Under the pieces are notes generated by a model. It was not told the DNA's origin. It saw nothing but the letters and a program-made list of their open reading frames with translations, and ran no database searches. A stretch of 64,000 bases of DNA from Chryseobacterium sp. (GTDB lineage Bacteria > Bacteroidota > Bacteroidia > Flavobacteriales > Weeksellaceae). The position numbers were made by a program, and so were the translations under genes. This document shows positions 59,296-64,000 of this stretch, in pieces (position 1 is the first letter of the stretch; the number at the start of each line of letters is the position of its first letter). The stretch lies in contig NZ_CP044507.1 in assembly GCF_008831505.1 (NCBI RefSeq), positions 1,302,001 to 1,366,000 of the forward strand, read 5' to 3'.

Positions 59296-60312
59296 TTAGA
59301 GACGTGATTCCAGGTACTTCTGCCATTGCCACGTGGTGCGCAGGGCTTCTTCGAGGGCCGTATCGGCTTTCCAGCCCAGTTCACGCTCTGCTTTGTTGGC
59401 ATTGGCATAGGCGATGGTGATGTCGCCGGCACGGCGGTCACAGATCTGGTAAGGGACTTCTACACTGTTGGCACGTTCGAAAGCCTGAACGACTTCCAGT
59501 ACGGAGGAGCCTTTTCCCGTACCCAGATTGTAGATGTCAATCACCTTTTGCTCAGGGCTTGAGATAAGTTTCTGAAGAGCCTTTACATGGGCTTTGGCCA
59601 GATCAACCACATAAATATAATCGCGGATCGCGGTGCCGTCTTCGGTGGGATAATCATTGCCCCAGATATTCAGTTTTTCGCGAATGCCCGAGGCGGTTTG
59701 TGTTACGTACGGTACAAGGTTGTTCGGGATGCCCAGCGGCAGTTCACCCAGAAGTCCGGAAGGATGCGCACCAATCGGATTGAAATAGCGGAGAAGCGAT
59801 ACTTTCCGGTTATGGGCTTCAGCAAAATCTTTCAGGATCTCCTCGCCCATCTGTTTGGTTTTTCCATACGACGATTCCGGCGTCTTCATTGGTGTATTTT
59901 CGTCAATAGGCTGCACATCGGCCTGACCATAGACGGTACAGGAGGAACTGAAAATAAAGTTGGTGATATTGCGGACTTTGAATTCCTGAAGGATATTGAT
60001 TAATGTGAAAAGGTTATTCTCGTAATAGTCAATCGGTTTTTCCTGGCTCTCACCTACAGCTTTGTACGCTGCGAAATTAATACAGCCGGCGATTTCGTGG
60101 GCCTCAAAAACTTGTGCGAGCAGTTCTTTTCTTTTTAGGTCGAAAGGATAAAAAGCAGGTTTCTTTCCGCTGATCTGCTCAATGTTATTAAGGATAAACC
60201 GTTCTGAGTTGGACATATCATCCACTATAACGACCTCAAAATTATTATTTAATAGTTCTACTACGGTATGCGAACCGATATAGCCAAGGCCGCCTGTTAC
60301 AAGAATGGTCAT
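59296..60312 (-). CDS. galE: UDP-glucose 4-epimerase
   Basis: A 338-aa extended short-chain dehydrogenase with the NAD motif GGLGYIGSHTVVELL, the catalytic YGKTK of the YxxxK pair, and SLLRYFNPIGAHPSGLLGEL. It interconverts UDP-glucose and UDP-galactose for polysaccharide synthesis. A TATATTTG box (60330-60337) lies directly upstream. Confidence 0.96.
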   Translation of the reverse strand: MTILVTGGLGYIGSHTVVELLNNNFEVVIVDDMSNSERFILNNIEQISGKKPAFYPFDLKRKELLAQVFEAHEIAGCINFAAYKAVGESQEKPIDYYENNLFTLINILQEFKVRNITNFIFSSSCTVYGQADVQPIDENTPMKTPESSYGKTKQMGEEILKDFAEAHNRKVSLLRYFNPIGAHPSGLLGELPLGIPNNLVPYVTQTASGIREKLNIWGNDYPTEDGTAIRDYIYVVDLAKAHVKALQKLISSPEQKVIDIYNLGTGKGSSVLEVVQAFERANSVEVPYQICDRRAGDITIAYANANKAERELGWKADTALEEALRTTWQWQKYLESRL

Positions 60313-60329
60313 AAAATCAGTGCTTTTGG

Positions 60330-60337
60330 CAAATATA
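60330..60337 (-). promoter_or_regulatory. -7 element of the galE promoter
   Basis: TATATTTG on the minus strand, 17 nt from the ATG. It begins immediately after the U-run of the terminator 60339-60372, so the terminator occupies the -33 region. Confidence 0.5.
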
Positions 60338-60338
60338 C

Positions 60339-60372
60339 AAAAAGAAGTGTCCCGAAAAATTCAGGACACTTC
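60339..60372 (-). terminator. Intrinsic terminator of the two-component operon
   Basis: A 9-bp perfect stem GAAGTGTCC / GGACACTTC (60344-60352 and 60364-60372) with an 11-nt loop and a short U-run on the minus strand. Confidence 0.8.
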
Positions 60373-60513
60373 TCCAAAAATAAAAAAATTGAAAAAAAAT
60401 TACTCACCCAATTGGGTATATTTATCTGATTGGTTAAACAAATGTATCACCTGCATTTATTTCCTCCAATACGCATAATTACGTAATTTTTTTATTTATT
60501 ATTTCATCACTGC

Positions 60514-61173
60514 TTAAATCCATTTATTTTTATAGGCAAGATTGATAATCTGGCTTCTGGAATTGAGATGCAGCTTTTTGTAGATATTATTTACATGGGT
60601 CCTCACAGTGTTGGGGCTGATGAAGAGTTTCTCGGCGATCTGTACCGGCGAAAGTCCCTTTACAATTTCTGTCAGAATCTCAGTTTCGCGGTCACTTAAC
60701 TGGTAATCTTTTGGTGACTGCAGCGACTGATCCGGCTGGCTGCCCTCGCTTAACAGCTTCATAGCCCGCCGCGCAATGGCCGGACTCATGGGTATGCCGT
60801 CATACTCCACCACATTTCGTATGGCTTCAATGATGTTCACGCCCTTATCTTCCTTAAGCAGATAACCGCTGGCGCCGGCCTTGATGGCCTCAAAAATCCT
60901 TTCATTATCTTCAAAGATAGTAAGCACGATAAACTTAATTCCAGGATAGCGGATCACTGCGCTTGATATGGCAGCAATGCCGTCCAGCACCGGCATTTCC
61001 AGGTCCATCAGCACTACCTGAGGATAATCTGATGACGGTATGCGTTCCAGATGACCGAAGAAGTCGTCGCCGTTTCGGGCTTCAAAATCAATGACAATAT
61101 TGCTGTTTGTAATTTTTTCCCTGATGGTATTTCGGTTAAGTGCATTATCGTCAACAATTGCAACTTTTATCAT
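60514..61173 (-). CDS. LuxR/NarL-type response regulator
   Basis: A 219-aa protein: receiver domain (D8/D9, phosphoacceptor D57 in VVLMDLEMP, Thr in VLTIFED, Lys in YLLKED) and a C-terminal HTH (LSDRETEILTEIVKGLSPVQ then IAEKLFISPNTVRTHVNNIY). It lies 43 nt after the sensor-kinase gene in the same direction and is its likely partner. Targets unknown. Confidence 0.93.
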   Translation of the reverse strand: MIKVAIVDDNALNRNTIREKITNSNIVIDFEARNGDDFFGHLERIPSSDYPQVVLMDLEMPVLDGIAAISSAVIRYPGIKFIVLTIFEDNERIFEAIKAGASGYLLKEDKGVNIIEAIRNVVEYDGIPMSPAIARRAMKLLSEGSQPDQSLQSPKDYQLSDRETEILTEIVKGLSPVQIAEKLFISPNTVRTHVNNIYKKLHLNSRSQIINLAYKNKWI

Positions 61174-61216
61174 ATCTGTGTTTTTATACTGCTAATATAC
61201 TGCTTGTCCCCGATTA

Positions 61217-63943
61217 TTATTGCTCTACTATCGTAATTTCTGTGCCTTCAGGCCCTGTTTTCACTTTCAGCTCAAAACCTATCTCGTTAGCCCGGGCCTT
61301 CATATTGCTGAGTCCAAAACCGTTGGAATGTTCTCTTTCGTTGAATCCTGTTCCGTTGTCCTTTACCGTTAGCGACATTTTGTCCGTTGATTCAAAATAT
61401 ATGTCTACCCTGTCTGCACCCGAGTGTTTCACTATATTATGCAGAGCTTCCTGCACAATCCTGAACACACTGATGGATTTGGACGATTCCATGCTGCGGT
61501 TTACGGCGATATTTTCAGAAATATTGAGCTCAATGTGGGGCACAGTCTTAAAATAGCGTGTACTGTAGCTCAGTAAGCCTTCATAACAGTTTTCAACAGT
61601 TGTTTCGCGCATCTTAAGTACCCAGATGGTTTGGCGCAGTAAACTCATAATATGATAGGATATTTCGCGGATTTCCTGCAGGTCAGCACTCCTGTCGCCA
61701 TGCTTTTGTTCCAGGTTCTCAATCCGCATAATAAGACTGGTCGTGTACGCACCGATATTATCATGAAGGTCACGGCTGATGCGCCGGCGCTCTTCCTCAA
61801 TTTCTTCGTTTACCCTGGAGTCATGCAGTTTACGCTCGTATTTCGTTCGGTAGTATTGATAAACTAAAAAACTGCTCAGTCCAATCAGCATAGTCACCAT
61901 AAGGAGGATAAACCACCATTTACGGTAAAAAGGAGGCTGAACGTGGATTTCGATTACTCCAGGGTAGATTTCCTCATAACCGTCCCGGTTGCGGCTTTTG
62001 ATCTGAAGCTGATGCGGGCCGGCGTTCAGGTGTGTAAGCAAGAGTTTATTACCGTTTGAAAAGGGGAGCCACCCGCCCGCACCAAGTTTATAATAAAGGC
62101 CGGACTGATCCAGAAAATCTTTGTCCACCGTCCGGAAAGTGAAGACAGTCTGCATATTGTCCGGTTCAAGTTCCACTTTCTTAAAATAATTTATGATGCG
62201 GCCATCCGCTTCAATATATTCCAGAGAAGGGGGCTGAACTTTTTTGCTGGGAATCATTTCGCTCATGGCAAAGACGGAAAGCCTCAATCTGGTTGCGATC
62301 ACAAGTTCATCTTTTTCCGGAATATATTTTGCGTAGCTTATGTATGGGCTTCTGCCACCATGCCCTCCAAAGGAACCAAAAGGCTTCAGGCCCGTCGCTG
62401 TCTTCTCCATTAACAACGTATTGGTAACTACCCATAAGCGTCCCTGCCTGCAGCGGAATATGCTTTTCACAGAATTTCCTGAAAATCCCTGTTTCCTGCC
62501 CAGATTCAGAACCTGCCTGTTATTCACCCTGGCTGTCAGTCCGGAGGGTGATCCAACCCACAAAGTATCTTTTTCACTATAAATATAGTTGATATTGTTG
62601 GACTCCAAGCCGTTTTTCCTGCTTACACTGCGCGCTGTCCGGATTGCACTGTCGAACTCAATGAATCCGGATTCATAAGATGTGGCAAAAAAATTTCCCC
62701 CGTAACTTTCAAAAACATTTTCAATATTGTTAAAGACTGGTAGCCTGATATTTTTAAAGCCGCGGCCGTTTTCTTTAAAAAGTCCGTTGCCATAAGTTGA
62801 AAAGACCAGCTTACCATCGGGAGTTTTAAAGATCTTAGAAATGCCGTCGGTAATGTGAAACATCCTTTCCAGCTTAAGTTTTCCGTTATTGATGACATAC
62901 ACCTGCAGCCCGTTGAACGTGCCTGCATATAATCTGTTTCCGTCCACGAACAGCGTAAGCGCGTCCCTTCCAACCTCAAACCTGGATTCTATTTTCTTAC
63001 CGTCCAGCACCAACACCTCACCCCGTGAAAGTACATAATACTTATTATTGCTGAACACAACAGATCTGACTTTGCCGTTTGCCAGCGGATAGGCTTTTCG
63101 CTGACCTTCATTGCGGATATAGGAAAAACCACCGCCCAACGTAGAAAAGTATAAATGACCTTCGGCTGTCTGATGAATATCCGTTAACATATGACTTTCG
63201 AGTCCGTTTCTCTCATTTATGGTGTCCAGGACTTTATCATTAATAGAACGGATGATGCCTGTTCCAAAAAGCACACGGTAAGTAATACCTTTCTGTACTG
63301 CCGGAGCTTTTTCGGTGCGGAAACGGTCGGTAGCAACCAAAAGTTCTTGTCCTTTCACTACCGCAAAATACTTCTTACTGCCTCCATTTTGCCTAATGTA
63401 TGCTGGAAGAATTTTGTAGATCTTTGTCAGGTCATTTCTGCTCACTGCATAAATAAAATCTTCACTCTCACTGGAACATATGACGAAATCCGGATTCACA
63501 TCCGATGGGAAAAGCCCGTAGATCAAACCTTTTTTCCCAATATGACGGTAACGGTGCGTCACCCTATTTCTTTCGGTATTAAAAAAAACCAAATCCTTCC
63601 CTGATGCCCAAACAAACATGCCCGATTTTTGGTCCGGCAACACATGATGGATATAATTCCCGGGCAACCCTCCATTTTCTGCATCATAAATCAGAAATTT
63701 GCCATTGGAATATTTCACCAGACCCTTATCTGTACCAAACCACAAAAAGCCATTGTGATCTTCTGTAATATTAAAGATATAATTGGTGGGTAGACCTTCA
63801 TTCTCGGTAATATTTTCAATTACCGAGGCATATTGGGCATGAAAAAGAGGCGGCCACAGCATGAAAAGCACCAGCATTACAGCTACGAAAAGTTGGCGTC
63901 CGGATAATTTATTTGAGGGAGTAGCAATATTGCCGCTTTGCAT
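61217..63943 (-). CDS. Propeller-type sensor histidine kinase (HisKA_3)
   Basis: About 908 aa: N-terminal membrane/signal helix (LFVAVMLVLFMLWPP), two-component regulator propeller repeats (LPTNYIFNITEDHNGFLWFG, about 40-580), a Y_Y_Y domain, a membrane helix (WWFILLMVTMLIGLSSFLVY), then the dimerisation domain with phosphoacceptor His in SRDLHDNIGAYTTS (H727) and a HATPase_c (IVQEALHNIVKHS, VKDNGTGF). The LytS/NarX-type kinase signals to the LuxR-type regulator downstream. The frame is open to a TTG at 63958, but ATG 63943 is more likely. Confidence 0.92.
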   Translation of the reverse strand: MQSGNIATPSNKLSGRQLFVAVMLVLFMLWPPLFHAQYASVIENITENEGLPTNYIFNITEDHNGFLWFGTDKGLVKYSNGKFLIYDAENGGLPGNYIHHVLPDQKSGMFVWASGKDLVFFNTERNRVTHRYRHIGKKGLIYGLFPSDVNPDFVICSSESEDFIYAVSRNDLTKIYKILPAYIRQNGGSKKYFAVVKGQELLVATDRFRTEKAPAVQKGITYRVLFGTGIIRSINDKVLDTINERNGLESHMLTDIHQTAEGHLYFSTLGGGFSYIRNEGQRKAYPLANGKVRSVVFSNNKYYVLSRGEVLVLDGKKIESRFEVGRDALTLFVDGNRLYAGTFNGLQVYVINNGKLKLERMFHITDGISKIFKTPDGKLVFSTYGNGLFKENGRGFKNIRLPVFNNIENVFESYGGNFFATSYESGFIEFDSAIRTARSVSRKNGLESNNINYIYSEKDTLWVGSPSGLTARVNNRQVLNLGRKQGFSGNSVKSIFRCRQGRLWVVTNTLLMEKTATGLKPFGSFGGHGGRSPYISYAKYIPEKDELVIATRLRLSVFAMSEMIPSKKVQPPSLEYIEADGRIINYFKKVELEPDNMQTVFTFRTVDKDFLDQSGLYYKLGAGGWLPFSNGNKLLLTHLNAGPHQLQIKSRNRDGYEEIYPGVIEIHVQPPFYRKWWFILLMVTMLIGLSSFLVYQYYRTKYERKLHDSRVNEEIEEERRRISRDLHDNIGAYTTSLIMRIENLEQKHGDRSADLQEIREISYHIMSLLRQTIWVLKMRETTVENCYEGLLSYSTRYFKTVPHIELNISENIAVNRSMESSKSISVFRIVQEALHNIVKHSGADRVDIYFESTDKMSLTVKDNGTGFNEREHSNGFGLSNMKARANEIGFELKVKTGPEGTEITIVEQ

Positions 63944-64000
63944 AATTAAATTTAACAAAAATTGCGGACAATTAATATAAATTAACGGAAATTTGCTGCT

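Noticed and set aside
1-64000. CRISPR arrays, tRNA/rRNA genes, insertion sequences, integrase genes
   Set aside because: Read through on both strands without finding regularly spaced repeats, tRNA-like ends or transposase motifs. Short tRNA-like structures could be missed by eye.

Overview
The window looks like a chromosome segment of a flavobacterium of the Chryseobacterium/Kaistella group (Bacteroidota, Weeksellaceae). The evidence is the two-part flavobacterial promoter (TTG, 17-23 nt, TAnnTTTG) found many times in front of genes, starts without strong Shine-Dalgarno sequences, a TamL-type lipoprotein Omp85, an ATP synthase operon lacking atpD/atpC, and outer-membrane barrels ending in aromatic residues. 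Most of the window is ordinary core genome. I saw no tRNA, rRNA, CRISPR array or insertion sequence.

Layout. 1-4.2 kb: the end of an ABC-2 permease gene, then a leftward run of small stress/accessory genes (two VOC proteins, SRPBCC, a membrane protein, a secreted protein, DUF1569). 4.2-9.1 kb: an outer-membrane barrel and a large periplasmic TPR protein. 9.2-14.7 kb: a candidate small RNA, an amino-acid permease, a DUF962/Mpo1-like protein, crcB, trxB, clpS and a CorC/HlyC protein. 14.8-20.6 kb: ATP synthase operon (atpZ, a 4-TM protein, atpB, E, F, H, A, G). 20.7-25 kb: ffh, then four small outer-membrane barrels. 25-38 kb: phoH, a SAM hydrolase, a lipoyl E2, a ClC antiporter, rpsF-rpsR-rplI, an aldehyde dehydrogenase, a TrmH-type methyltransferase divergent from tamL, a SanA/YdcF protein and a PaaE-like reductase. 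38-40.6 kb: a TlpA-like lipoprotein and a FecCD/FecE-type metal transporter. 40.6-47.5 kb: a MarR regulator with an 18-bp palindromic operator and a beta-oxidation operon (fadB-type, fadA-type, acyl-CoA dehydrogenase). Both gaps between these three genes hold a four-helix-bundle gene flanked by complementary arms, the architecture of 23S rRNA intervening sequences.

47.6-58.4 kb is an accessory, defence-island-like region. It has a WYL regulator, an unknown protein, and a two-gene unit that I consider the most interesting content. The first gene (882 aa) fuses a type I methylase-like (HsdM) domain, an HsdS-like target-recognition region and a histidine-kinase-like dimerisation/GHKL ATPase end. 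The second gene (403 aa) begins 12 nt later and carries a receiver domain with all key residues joined to an unknown helical domain. Together they look like a two-component system whose sensor is a restriction-modification enzyme. Downstream are decayed genes: a 35-codon hsdM stub, an XseA-like gene with three lesions, and a NERD-helicase gene split by one amber codon. An unknown CxxC protein follows.

58.4-64 kb: a 0.9-kb structured non-coding gap, galE, and a leftward two-component system (propeller-type sensor kinase plus LuxR-type regulator).
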